DNA of 64,000 nt, taken from positions 2,294,001 through 2,358,000 of the forward strand of contig NZ_ATUP01000001.1 in NCBI RefSeq assembly GCF_000420265.1, given 5' to 3'. The notes under the pieces were generated by a model, which was not told the origin of the DNA, did not search any database, and was given only the letters and a program-made list of their open reading frames with translations. Positions 52,964-61,510 of the stretch are shown one piece after another. Positions within the stretch are counted from its first letter, which is position 1. Each line of letters begins with the position of its first letter. The stretch is from Oceanicaulis alexandrii DSM 11625. Lineage in GTDB: Bacteria; Pseudomonadota; Alphaproteobacteria; Caulobacterales; Maricaulaceae. The position numbers and the translations under genes were made by a program.

Positions 52964-53626
52964 ATGACGTATGATTTGAACGATCCGGCGGATTACAAGC
53001 GCGCGATGAAGGGCCTGATGTGGGGCGATCATGGCGTGCTGCGCCAAAGCTTTCACAACATGCACCGCGTAGGCGGCGAGATGTGGCGCGGCAATCAGCC
53101 CAGCCCCAAGCGGCTGAAAGCGCTCAAGGATATGGGGTTCAAGACGATCCTCAACCTGCGCGGGACCCAGCCGGGGCGGCACTATTATGATCTTGAGCAT
53201 CATACCTGCGCCGAGCTGGGCCTTGAGATCGTCGACCTGCCCTGGGGCTCGCGTGAGGCGCCGTATGTGGAGCGGATCGAGCATCTCATCAAAGTGTTCG
53301 ACGAAATCGCCTACCCCGCCTTCATGCATTGCAAGTCCGGCGCGGACCGGGCGGGCATCGTGGCGGTGATGTACAAGCTCTTGCACGAGAAGGCCCCGTT
53401 TGAAGAGGCGGTCGAGCAGCTCTCGTTCAAATACGGCCATATCAAGCAGGGCAAGACCGGCATGCTCGATCATTTCTTTGACCTCTATCGTCAGAGAAAC
53501 GCCGCTTCGCCGATCGAGTTTCTGGACTGGGTGCGCACCGAATATGACCGCCAGGCGTGCCATGACGGCTTCATGGCCAGCTGGTGGGGCTCGGCCCTGA
53601 CCGAGAAAATCTTGCGCCGCGAATAG
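52964..53626 (+). CDS. Tyrosine-phosphatase family protein, CtpA-like
   Basis: 220 residues. The CX5R signature is C123-K-S-G-A-D-R129 in FMHCKSGADRAG, preceded by TILNLRGTQPG and the LPWGSREAP loop. There is no signal peptide. Caulobacter CtpA, a phosphatase of this kind, affects lipid A and envelope integrity, and this gene interrupts a lipid A cluster, so the substrate may be a lipid A precursor phosphate rather than a phosphoprotein. The link to CtpA is from the signature and context, not an alignment. It diverges from the DUF374 gene. Confidence 0.85.
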   Translation: MTYDLNDPADYKRAMKGLMWGDHGVLRQSFHNMHRVGGEMWRGNQPSPKRLKALKDMGFKTILNLRGTQPGRHYYDLEHHTCAELGLEIVDLPWGSREAPYVERIEHLIKVFDEIAYPAFMHCKSGADRAGIVAVMYKLLHEKAPFEEAVEQLSFKYGHIKQGKTGMLDHFFDLYRQRNAASPIEFLDWVRTEYDRQACHDGFMASWWGSALTEKILRRE

Positions 53627-53680
53627 CTTGAGGTTGATGGCGCACCGCTTGCATCTTCTGGATGCAGGAGGGAGCGCCTC

Positions 53681-54460
53681 ATGCCGATCACCAGCCATGT
53701 CCGGGCTTTGCAAAGCCGGTTTCCGCGATTTGTCGACGCCAAGGCGAGCGCCCAGCGTTTCATGCGCCGCACGCTGCGCCGTCCGTTCGAGCGCGAATTC
53801 TCGCTGCTCTCACGCTGGCGGCCCGATCCGGGCGAGGTCTTCATTGATGTGGGCGCCCATCGCGGCCAGAGCGTGGACGCCATACGGCTCTATCAGCCCA
53901 ACGCCCTGATCCATGCGTTTGAACCCAATGTGCCGCTGGCGTGTTCGCTGGCGACCCTGTTTGACGATGATCCTGCGCTGGCGGTCTATGCCTGCGGGTT
54001 AAGCGACAAAGACGAGGCGCGGCGGCTGTACGTGCCGGTCTATCGCAGCTTTGTCTATGACGGGCTGGCCTCCTTTGATCCTGACCAGGCGGGCGGCTGG
54101 CTGAGCGAACACCGGGTGAGCGGGTTTGATCCGGATCAGCTGGAAATGATGGCGGGCGAGGCGCGCACCTTCACGCTGGATATGCTGTCGCTCAATCCCG
54201 GCTTTCTCAAGATCGACGCGCCGGGCTGGTTCGCCTCGGTCGTGCGCGGCGCCAAAGAGACGCTTCAGCGCTGCCGTCCGCTCATCCTGATGCAGACCAA
54301 TGAGCTCGCCGATCAGGCGCTGACCGAAGAGCTGGGCTATACCCGCGCCGCCTTTGACGGCGACCGCCTCCGTCCGGGCGAGGAAGGCCGCGAGAATACG
54401 GTCTATGTGCCCGGCGAGCGGGTGGGTGACTTGAAGCGCTGCGGGCTGTGGCCGGCTTGA
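53681..54460 (+). CDS. FkbM family methyltransferase
   Basis: 259 residues. AGGAGG precedes the ATG. The FkbM motif EVFIDVGAHRGQSVDAIRLYQPNALIHAFEPNVPLACSL is clear. LDMLSLNPGFLKIDAPGW is the second motif, where most members have D-V-E/Q-G, and here the D-A-P-G variant is noticeable. FkbM proteins O-methylate sugars or polyketides. Its position 54 bases after the phosphatase gene, inside a lipid A cluster, suggests a surface glycan or lipid substrate. Confidence 0.85.
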   Translation: MPITSHVRALQSRFPRFVDAKASAQRFMRRTLRRPFEREFSLLSRWRPDPGEVFIDVGAHRGQSVDAIRLYQPNALIHAFEPNVPLACSLATLFDDDPALAVYACGLSDKDEARRLYVPVYRSFVYDGLASFDPDQAGGWLSEHRVSGFDPDQLEMMAGEARTFTLDMLSLNPGFLKIDAPGWFASVVRGAKETLQRCRPLILMQTNELADQALTEELGYTRAAFDGDRLRPGEEGRENTVYVPGERVGDLKRCGLWPA

Positions 54461-54474
54461 ATGTCTCTCCCTCC

Positions 54475-54556
54475 TCTCTCCCCGCGCAGGCGGGGATCCA
54501 GAGCCGTATGCGCAGTGTGAGATGATCTCTGGGTCCCGGCCTTCGCCGGGAAAGAG
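54475..54556 (-). repeat. Dispersed palindromic repeat, family A, copy 3
   Basis: On the minus strand it reads CCGGGACCCAGAGATCATC...CGGCTCTGGATCC with GC-rich arms, matching the other two family A copies but in the opposite orientation. It begins 15 bases after the FkbM gene. Confidence 0.78.
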
Positions 54557-54581
54557 GGATTTGTACGCCTCGAAATGTGGA

Positions 54582-54688
54582 TGAAACCCCGGCCAAGCGC
54601 AGCGCAGAGCCGGGGCCTCCATCAGGATAAGGCGCTTCAAGCGGAGGGAGGTCCCGGGTCTTCGCTTCGCTCGCCCGGGAATTCAGGA
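54582..54688 (+). repeat. Dispersed palindromic repeat, family B, copy 3
   Basis: TGAAACCCCGGCCAAGCGC...CCGGGGCCTCCATCAGG...GGAGGTCCCGGGTC...GCTCGCCCGGGAATTCAGG is nearly identical to 34141-34245. It lies between the family A copy and the stop codon of the MsbA-like gene. Confidence 0.8.
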
Positions 54689-54693
54689 CCTGA

Positions 54694-56487
54694 CTACCCG
54701 TCCGCGAACTGCAGCGCGCTCAATTGCGCGTAGAGGCCGGTCTGGGCGATCAGGCTGTCATGGTCGCCGCTTTCCACGATCTCGCCCGCCTTCATGACAT
54801 AGATGCGGTCCGCCTTGCGCACGGTGGCGAGGCGGTGGGCGATGACGATGGTGGTGCGGTCGCGGCTCAGCTCATCAAGGGCGTGCTGGACCCGCGCTTC
54901 GGACTTGGCGTCGAGCGCGCTGGTGGCTTCGTCGAGCAACAGGATCGGCGCATCTTTCAGGATGGCGCGGGCGATGGCCACGCGCTGGCGCTGACCGCCG
55001 GAGAGGTTTGAACCCTTGGGCCCGGCTTGCGTGTCATAGCCGCTCGACAGGCCCAGAATGAAGTCATGGGCGTCGGCGGCCTTGGCGGCGGCGATGATCT
55101 CGTCATCCGAGGCGCCGAGCTTTCCGAGCGCGATATTGTTTCTGATCGTGTCGTCAAACAGGGTCACCTCCTGGCTGACGAGCGCCAGTTGGCGGCGCAG
55201 CGAGGAGAGCTGGGCCTGGGCGATGTCCTGACCGTCGATCTCGACCGAGCCTTCACGGGGATCATACAGCCGCGCGATGAGGTTCAAGAGCGTCGTCTTG
55301 CCCGAGCCTGATGGCCCCACCAAGGCGATCGTCTCGCCCGGCTTGGCGTCCAGCGTGATGTGCGACAGCGCATCCACGCCCGGCTCATACTGGAAGCTGA
55401 CATCATTGACGCGCACATGGCCGCCCGTGAGGACGAGGGGTTTGGCGTCGTCGGCTTCGGTGAGCGTGGGCTGTTCATCGAGCAGGGCGAAGACCCGGTC
55501 GAGCACCGCGAAACCTTCCTGCAGCACGCCCGAGAGCGAGGCGAGGGCGCGGATGGGCGAGCTCATCACCCCGAAAGCGACGATGAAGCCCAGAAGGTCC
55601 GACAGTTCCGTCGCGCCGTTCAAGGCGCGCCAGCCGGCGAAGCCGAAAATCACTGCCAGCGCGACGCCGGCGGCGACTTCCATGATCGGCTCGATCCGGG
55701 CGCGCTGGGCGACCATGGCCAAGAGCAACTCAAAGCGCTGCTGGAAGCGGCCTTTGGCGCGGGTCTGCGACCAGTCTTCGAGCGAGAAGGTCTTGATCAT
55801 CCGGGCGCCGGAAAAGCCTTCTTCGAGAAAGCTCGACACATCGCCCATCTGGTCCTGAATATCGCCCGAGCGCTTGCGGATCGCCTTGCCGATGACGGTG
55901 ATGGGGTGGCCTGCGAGCAGCAGCACGGCGAGTACCACCAGCGTCAGCGCCCAGTCGAGCCAGAACAGCACCGCCAGACAGCCCACCACGGTCAGGAAAT
56001 CGCGGGTGAGGTTGTTGGCGGCGCGGATCAGTCCCTCGCGCAGCATGGTGATGTCGTTTGTGAAGCGCGAGATGATCGCGCCCACCGGCTCACGCTCCAG
56101 CCTTTGGAAATCGGCGGTGATCAGCCGGTCGAACATGGCGACCTGAAGATCACGCATGATCGCCAGCGCCAGCCGGTTGGTGGCGAGGTTTTGTAGAAAC
56201 AGGCTGACCGAGCGCACGATCACCGCGCCCAGGATCAGCGCCGGCGCCAGCCAGAGCACGCTGGGGTCGCGGTTTTCCAGAAGGCCGGACGCCTGTTGCA
56301 CCACCACGCCATAGCCTGACGCCGCCGCCGCCGTGATGGCGGCGAGCAAACTCGCCCAGGCGAGAAGCCCTTTATGCTTGGTGATCTGCTCGCGCCATAA
56401 CCGCTTCGCCAACGCAAAGGAGCGCGCGCGTTGAGGCTTGGGCGCGCCGGGCAGGGCGCCGTCGGTTGCAGGCGGGTCAGCAGACAG
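54694..56487 (-). CDS. ABC exporter, MsbA-like (lipid A flippase type)
   Basis: About 597 residues, a full half-transporter: six-helix membrane domain (residues ~30-330) and ATPase with Walker A GPSGSGKTT, signature LSGGQRQR, Walker B ILLLDEATSALD and IVIAHRL. The start is uncertain. No ATG exists near the expected N-terminus; a CTG at 56487 has AAGGA nine bases upstream, a TTG at 56412 is the next option, and any further extension would run through the upstream DUF4170 gene. Position between lipid A genes suggests it flips lipid A across the inner membrane. Confidence 0.85.
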   Translation of the reverse strand: MSADPPATDGALPGAPKPQRARSFALAKRLWREQITKHKGLLAWASLLAAITAAAASGYGVVVQQASGLLENRDPSVLWLAPALILGAVIVRSVSLFLQNLATNRLALAIMRDLQVAMFDRLITADFQRLEREPVGAIISRFTNDITMLREGLIRAANNLTRDFLTVVGCLAVLFWLDWALTLVVLAVLLLAGHPITVIGKAIRKRSGDIQDQMGDVSSFLEEGFSGARMIKTFSLEDWSQTRAKGRFQQRFELLLAMVAQRARIEPIMEVAAGVALAVIFGFAGWRALNGATELSDLLGFIVAFGVMSSPIRALASLSGVLQEGFAVLDRVFALLDEQPTLTEADDAKPLVLTGGHVRVNDVSFQYEPGVDALSHITLDAKPGETIALVGPSGSGKTTLLNLIARLYDPREGSVEIDGQDIAQAQLSSLRRQLALVSQEVTLFDDTIRNNIALGKLGASDDEIIAAAKAADAHDFILGLSSGYDTQAGPKGSNLSGGQRQRVAIARAILKDAPILLLDEATSALDAKSEARVQHALDELSRDRTTIVIAHRLATVRKADRIYVMKAGEIVESGDHDSLIAQTGLYAQLSALQFADG

Positions 56488-56492
56488 GGCGC

Positions 56493-56735
56493 TTAGTCCT
56501 TTTTGGACGGATCCAGCATCTTGTGCGCGTGGATCACGAAATAACGCATATGCGCATTGTCCACGGTGCGCTGGGCGGCGGATTTCCACGCTTCGCGCGC
56601 AGCGTCGTAATTGGGATAGGCGCCGACGAAATCGACCTTGGAGAGGTCTTTGAATTCGGGCGCGCAGGGGCCGATATCTTTCAGCTCGCCGCCAATCACC
56701 AGATGGAGCAGTTGTTGTTCAGAGGTTTCGGTCAT
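56493..56735 (-). CDS. DUF4170 family protein
   Basis: 80 residues. LHLVIGGELKDIG, FVGAYPNYDAAREAWKSAAQRTVDNAHMRYFVIHAHKML is the whole family domain. Function is unknown, but it is a standard neighbour of lipid A/Kdo genes in alphaproteobacteria. The last codons AAAAAGGACTAA contain a candidate ribosome binding site for the following exporter gene. Confidence 0.9.
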   Translation of the reverse strand: MTETSEQQLLHLVIGGELKDIGPCAPEFKDLSKVDFVGAYPNYDAAREAWKSAAQRTVDNAHMRYFVIHAHKMLDPSKKD

Positions 56736-56756
56736 GGGGAGTCTCCCGAAAGGACG

Positions 56757-57530
56757 TTATGGGGTCTGCGTCAGGCGCTCTAATAACAAGGCGTGCAGCA
56801 CCGGGCCAGCCGCCAGAGGCGGGTCCTGAACAGCGCTCGTCCTGTTATAATACATCGGCTCGCCTTTCGACGAAGTGAAGACGCCGCCTGACTCCTCCAC
56901 CAGTAAATGACCCGCCGCCAGATCCCAGTCCCACTTAGGTCGGACCGCCACCACCGCGTCCGCTTCGCCCTCAGCCAGTCGGCACAGGCGCAAGGCCGCG
57001 GAATTGACGGTGTGCGCCTCAGCGCCGAGCGCGCGCAGATCCGCCAGCCGTCCGGGGTCGCCGATCAGCCGCGCGTCGGTGATCCGGTCATGGGTGCTGA
57101 TGGCGAGCGGCGCGCCATCCTTGCGTGCGCCATGGCCCAGGGCCGCGTCATACATCGCATCGGCGCTGGGGTCGTAGATCGCAGCGGCGACCGGGCGGCC
57201 ATCCTCCACAACGGCGCAGGAAATGACGAATTCGGGCTTGTTCTTCAGGAAGGCGCGAGTGCCGTCGATGGGATCAATCAGAAAGCTGCGCTTGGCGGTC
57301 AGCCGGGACTGATCGTCCACGGTCTCTTCCGACAGCCAGCCATAATCGGGACGGGCCGCTTTCAGACGTTCCTGAAGCAGGGCGTCCGAGGCGAGATCCG
57401 CTTCGGTGACCGGATCGCCGGGCAGTTTCTCCCAGTCGCGCATGCCGCGCGCCCGAAAGGCCAGCACCAGCTCGCCTGCGGCGCGCGCCGCATCCGCCAG
57501 CAAGTCCCGGTCTGCGCGCGGGTCGTACAT
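56757..57530 (-). CDS. 3'(2'),5'-bisphosphate nucleotidase / inositol monophosphatase family (CysQ-like)
   Basis: 257 residues. The metal site is made by GWLSEETVD, LIDPIDGTRAF and WDWDLAAGHLLVEESGG, typical of this phosphatase superfamily. It probably removes the 3'-phosphate from PAP or hydrolyses inositol phosphates; in this cluster position many genomes annotate it as CysQ. Its ATG overlaps the stop of pmbA by one base (TGATG), so the genes are coupled. Confidence 0.88.
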   Translation of the reverse strand: MYDPRADRDLLADAARAAGELVLAFRARGMRDWEKLPGDPVTEADLASDALLQERLKAARPDYGWLSEETVDDQSRLTAKRSFLIDPIDGTRAFLKNKPEFVISCAVVEDGRPVAAAIYDPSADAMYDAALGHGARKDGAPLAISTHDRITDARLIGDPGRLADLRALGAEAHTVNSAALRLCRLAEGEADAVVAVRPKWDWDLAAGHLLVEESGGVFTSSKGEPMYYNRTSAVQDPPLAAGPVLHALLLERLTQTP

Positions 57531-58909
57531 CAGCGCCCGCCGATGGACAGCGCATCCACCAGAACGCTCGGGGCGTTGATGGCGCTGTCAAATTCCAGAT
57601 CCGAGCCGGGGACAAGCCGTGCGAAGATGTCCAGCAGATTGCCCGCCACGGTGATTTCGCTGACGGGACCGCCCAGTTTGCCGTTCTCGATGGCGTACCC
57701 CGCAACGCCCACCGACCAGTCGCCGGTGTTGGCGTTCAGCGACGGACCGAACATCTCGCTGACCAGAACGCCGGTTCCGGCGGCCTCGATCAGGCCGTCG
57801 CGGTCCAGCTCGCCCGCGCTCAGATGCACGTTGGAGGCGCCGACGCCCGGCGCGCCGCCGAGATTGCGCGACGCGTGCCCGGTCAGCTCCAGCCCCAGCT
57901 GGCGCGCGCTCGAGGCGTTCAGAAGCCAGGTGGTCAGCATGCCGTCTTCGATCAGGGCGCGCGGTTTGCAGGCGATGCCTTCCGCGTCCACCGCACGGGC
58001 GCCGAAGCTCCAGTCGCGCAACGGGTCCTCGATCACGTCCACGCCTTCGCTGAACAGGCGCTCGCCCATCTTGTCGCGCAGGAAGGACGTGCCGCGGGCG
58101 ATGGCCGGGCCGGAAATCGCGCCCAAAAGCGAGGAGATAAAGGTGGTGGAGACACGCTTGTCGAACACCACCGCCATCTTGCCGGTCGAGAGTTTTTCCG
58201 CGCCCACGCGGCTGACCGCGCGTTCGCCGGCGCTGAGGCCGATTTCCTGCGCCGTCTTGAGGTCCGAGCGGCGACGGGCGGCGTGGGTGTCGTAATCGCG
58301 CTCCATCGCGCCGGAGGCGTCCTTGGCGATGGCGGCGACGCCCAGCCCGCAGCGCGAGCCCAGACGGGCGCGTTCAAATCCGGTCGAGGTCACGAAGGCC
58401 GATCCGCCGACGCCCGCGCTGGCGCCGCAGCCTGAGGTCATTGCGACGCCTTTGACGCCCAGGGCGGCCGCTTCTATCTCAAGCGCGGCGGCTTCCAGCT
58501 GCTCCGGCGTGAAGTCCGACGCTTCATAGGTGTTGATGTCGGGCAGGTTGCGGGCCAGTTTTTCAGGCTCGACCAGACCGCAATACGGGTCTTCCGGCGC
58601 GGCCTTGGCCATCGCCACCGCACGTTCGACGGCGAGGCTCATCCCTGCTTCGGAAAGATCAGAGAAGGCGACGCCCGCCTGGCGTTTGCCGATCAGAACG
58701 CGCAAGCCCGCATCGCGGGTCTCGCTGCGTTCGACGGTTTCCAGCTTGCCCTCGCGAACGCCCGCTTCGATGGCGCGCGATTCAGACAGCAGGGCCTCGG
58801 CGTCCTGAGCGCCGGCCGCCTTGGCGCGGTCGACCAGCTCATGAGCCAGGGAAAGAAGCGAACGGGTGTCGGGCGCGCCCAGGCCGGCGCTGGCGTTTTG
58901 ATCGGTCAT
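57530..58909 (-). CDS. pmbA: TldD/PmbA family metalloprotease-like protein
   Basis: 459 residues. The N-terminal domain (DAEALLSESRAIEAGVREGKLETVERSE) is followed by the beta-barrel C-terminal domain with VFDKRVSTTFISSLLGAISGPAIARGTSFL, a signature of PmbA (TldE). With TldD it forms a complex that processes peptides and antitoxins; TldD carries the metal site and is not in this window. It heads the minus-strand pmbA-cysQ-DUF4170-exporter run, a conserved alphaproteobacterial order. Confidence 0.93.
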   Translation of the reverse strand: MTDQNASAGLGAPDTRSLLSLAHELVDRAKAAGAQDAEALLSESRAIEAGVREGKLETVERSETRDAGLRVLIGKRQAGVAFSDLSEAGMSLAVERAVAMAKAAPEDPYCGLVEPEKLARNLPDINTYEASDFTPEQLEAAALEIEAAALGVKGVAMTSGCGASAGVGGSAFVTSTGFERARLGSRCGLGVAAIAKDASGAMERDYDTHAARRRSDLKTAQEIGLSAGERAVSRVGAEKLSTGKMAVVFDKRVSTTFISSLLGAISGPAIARGTSFLRDKMGERLFSEGVDVIEDPLRDWSFGARAVDAEGIACKPRALIEDGMLTTWLLNASSARQLGLELTGHASRNLGGAPGVGASNVHLSAGELDRDGLIEAAGTGVLVSEMFGPSLNANTGDWSVGVAGYAIENGKLGGPVSEITVAGNLLDIFARLVPGSDLEFDSAINAPSVLVDALSIGGR

Positions 58910-58966
58910 ACCGATCCCATAACGTCAACACGACCCCGAGCGCAACGCGTCAGATCGGCTGAAGGC

Positions 58967-59362
58967 TCAGCCCGTGACCGCGTGAAGGATCAGACCGACC
59001 GCCAGAACCGCATAAATGGTCATGGTCAACAGGGCGCCGAGAAAGCGACCGATATTAGGTCCGTCCTGGGTGGCGACGCCCCAGCCATGAATGCCGCGCG
59101 CGACCGTCAGCGTTACACCGACAGCGTGAATCGCCATGACCGGCGCGCCGATCAGCGCCATCACCACCAGAGCGATCAGCACGCCCGGCGTCCATTCCGC
59201 GCCATTGGCGTGGGCGCGGCAGGCGCGTTCGAGGTCGGGGCTGTCGCCCATCCCCAGGCTGGTCTTGGTGCTGAGCCGATATCGGACCACATTGGCCCCG
59301 AGGATCAGCAGAATGAGTAAGTTGAGGCCAACATACAGGCTGGCGACTTGCATTGCGGTCAT
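58967..59362 (-). CDS. MAPEG family membrane protein
   Basis: 131 residues with four membrane segments. The MAPEG motif is ERACRAHANGAEWTPGVLIALVVMAL, corresponding to the glutathione-binding RxxxNxxE region. Bacterial members act in glutathione transfer or membrane lipid chemistry. It has no evident partner; the neighbouring DsbA-family gene is 24 bases upstream on the same strand. Confidence 0.88.
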   Translation of the reverse strand: MTAMQVASLYVGLNLLILLILGANVVRYRLSTKTSLGMGDSPDLERACRAHANGAEWTPGVLIALVVMALIGAPVMAIHAVGVTLTVARGIHGWGVATQDGPNIGRFLGALLTMTIYAVLAVGLILHAVTG

Positions 59363-59385
59363 GGATTCCCCCTGCGGCGCGCCGG

Positions 59386-60051
59386 TTATCCGGCGTCGTC
59401 ATTGTCTTGGGGCAGGCTTGCGGCCTGCCGGATCGCGTCCGCCAGAACTTCAGGCGCCTCGGCGCCGGAGACTGCGAACTGTCCATTGAAAATAAAGCAC
59501 GGCACGCCCTGTACGCCTAGCCGCCGGTAGAATTGCTCTTCGTCCAGAACCGCCTGAGCGTCCTGGTCTGACTGCAGCAGCGAGGCGACGATGTCGGCGT
59601 CCAGTCCGATCTCGCCCGCCAGCTGTGTCAGCACGGCCAGATCGCCAATATCGAGATGATCGTCAAAGAACGCCTTGTGCAGGCGTTCGGAGGCGGCTTC
59701 GCCCAGATCCTGACCTTGCGCCCAGCGGATGACGCGATGCGCGTTAAGCGTGTTGGGCCGCATGGGGATGCCGGAAAAGCGGAAGTTGATCCCGGCGGCG
59801 GGGCCGGCCTGTTCAAGATGCTCACGCATCATCTTGAAGCGGTCGTCCGGGCCATCGCCGAACTTCTTTTTCATATAGTCCTTATAGGCGACGCCGCCGG
59901 GCGGGATCGCGCCGTCCAGCTGAAACGGACGATACAGGGTTTCGGTCTGGATCTCGGGAACCAGCGCTCGGGCCTGATCCCAATAGCGCAGGCCAAGCCA
60001 GCACCAGGGGCAAACCACGTCAGAGACGATATCAACGGAAACTTGGGTCAT
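59386..60051 (-). CDS. DsbA family oxidoreductase, FrnE-like
   Basis: 221 residues, no signal peptide, so cytosolic. The active site is C14-P-W-C17 in VSDVVCPWCWLGLRYW. The later LDEEQFYRRLGVQGVPCFIFNGQFAVSGAEAP includes the cis-proline loop. FrnE-type proteins are thiol isomerases or 2-hydroxychromene isomerase relatives. The family is certain, the substrate is not. Confidence 0.92.
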   Translation of the reverse strand: MTQVSVDIVSDVVCPWCWLGLRYWDQARALVPEIQTETLYRPFQLDGAIPPGGVAYKDYMKKKFGDGPDDRFKMMREHLEQAGPAAGINFRFSGIPMRPNTLNAHRVIRWAQGQDLGEAASERLHKAFFDDHLDIGDLAVLTQLAGEIGLDADIVASLLQSDQDAQAVLDEEQFYRRLGVQGVPCFIFNGQFAVSGAEAPEVLADAIRQAASLPQDNDDAG

Positions 60052-60088
60052 GGCCGGACCCTAGAGCGTTCGCACCAGCTCGAAAAGA

Positions 60089-61057
60089 TCAGCCGATGCA
60101 AACCTGATTGCGACCGCCTTCCTTGGCGTCATAAAGGCCGCCGTCGGCGCGTGCGAGCATGTGCTCGCCGGTCGAGTTGAGATCGCCGGGGTTCAGAACG
60201 GCGAGCCCCAGCGAGGCCGTGACGGGGATGCGCTGTCCCACATCGTTCTCCACATGCATGGCCTGGACGGTCTCGCGCAGGGTTTCGCATGTCTGGCGCG
60301 CTTGCTGCTCATCCTGACCGGGCAGAACAACGGCGAATTCCTCGCCGCCCAGTCGGCCCAGCATGGCGGGCGGGCGGAGCTGGGCTTTGAGCTGGCGCAC
60401 GGTCTCGATCAACACCCGGTCGCCGCTGGCATGGCCATGGGTGTCATTGATCTTCTTGAAGAAATCAAGATCAACCATGCCGACGCTGAACGGCAGCGCC
60501 TGGTCGAGCGCTTTCTTGTGTTCGCGCTCCAGCGTGCGCATGAAGACCCGGCGATTATACGCCCCGGTCAGTGCATCCGTCTCCGCTTCGTTCCGCATGC
60601 GCTGGGTCAGGCGCACAATGCGCGACGCCGCGCGCAGGCGGGCTTTCAACTCATTGGGATCGAGCGGTTTCGTCAGATAATCGTCAGCGCCTGAATCGAG
60701 CGATTCAGCGAGCTTGTCCTCTTGGCCTGACGCGGTCAGCACCATGGTGTGAATATGCTCGGTCTCGGGGTTGGCCTTGACCAGCCAGCAGCTCTCAAGC
60801 CCGGAGAAATCGGGCAACTCGATCGCTGTCATGAAAATGTCGGGCGGGTTGTCGGCCAGCTGTTTGAGGCTGTCTTCGGCATGACCGGACGAGCTGGTCT
60901 CAAAGCCGGCTTCGCCCAGCATGCGGCACAGAATGGCGCGCTGAACCCGGCTGGCTTCGCAGATATGGATATGCAGCCGATCTTCGCCGGCATCCAGGAC
61001 GGGCGCCGACACATTGGGGGATGCACCCGCAGCAGGGATGGATTCTGACACAGCCAT
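60089..61057 (-). CDS. GGDEF diguanylate cyclase with degenerate receiver domain
   Basis: 322 residues. A receiver-like domain (residues ~28-150) is followed by a GGDEF domain whose active site is LGRLGGEEFAVV, so it should make cyclic di-GMP. The receiver lacks its phosphorylation chemistry: the acidic pair is E34-A35, and the acceptor aspartate position is A78 in IFMTAIELPD. T108 and K130 are kept. The RxxD feedback-inhibition site is absent (RPPA). The layout recalls PleD, but with one receiver and no phospho-switch. Confidence 0.9.
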   Translation of the reverse strand: MAVSESIPAAGASPNVSAPVLDAGEDRLHIHICEASRVQRAILCRMLGEAGFETSSSGHAEDSLKQLADNPPDIFMTAIELPDFSGLESCWLVKANPETEHIHTMVLTASGQEDKLAESLDSGADDYLTKPLDPNELKARLRAASRIVRLTQRMRNEAETDALTGAYNRRVFMRTLEREHKKALDQALPFSVGMVDLDFFKKINDTHGHASGDRVLIETVRQLKAQLRPPAMLGRLGGEEFAVVLPGQDEQQARQTCETLRETVQAMHVENDVGQRIPVTASLGLAVLNPGDLNSTGEHMLARADGGLYDAKEGGRNQVCIG

Positions 61058-61130
61058 GGGGGCACACTAGGTGTGAAGCCTTAACGGCTTCCTGAGCATC
61101 GGCGGAGTTACTGCAGTCAGTTCGCGCGAT

Positions 61131-61457
61131 TTACGCTTTCGCGTCCAGCAACTTACCGATCATCTCATCGGCCGTGCGAATGACGCTGACGGCGGCTGAG
61201 GCCTGGTGTTCAGCTTTGATCATATCGACCATGGCGGTGACATAGTCATCGTCAAAAGAAGAAACGCGCCCGCCGGGTCCGGCGGGTGGTGGGGGGGCGT
61301 CGGATCGCCCGGCAGGCGCGTCAGGAGCTGAAGCGCTTTGGGTAAGCGCGGCAGGGATGGTCGATGGGCGAACGCGGTTGACCATGCCTGCCGCAGCATC
61401 CAGCCGCGCTGTGGCGGCTTGGAAGGCTTGTACGCCGGATGAGAAAACCGAGTTCAT
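61131..61457 (-). CDS. Small flagellar rod/hook-like protein
   Basis: 108 residues. The N-terminus (SVFSSGVQAFQAATARLDAAAGMVNRV) and C-terminus (VDMIKAEHQASAAVSVIRTADEMIGKLLD) are the pair of amphipathic helices that FlgC/FlgE-type axial proteins use for assembly; the domain normally between them is reduced to a Pro/Ala-rich linker. It may be a minimal rod component or a regulator that mimics one. No other flagellar gene is in the window. The ribosome binding site is weak. Confidence 0.65.
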   Translation of the reverse strand: MNSVFSSGVQAFQAATARLDAAAGMVNRVRPSTIPAALTQSASAPDAPAGRSDAPPPPAGPGGRVSSFDDDYVTAMVDMIKAEHQASAAVSVIRTADEMIGKLLDAKA

Positions 61458-61510
61458 ACCCAGACCATGCGTCCAACATCCGGAAATTGCACGCGGAACT
61501 GGTAATGTGA

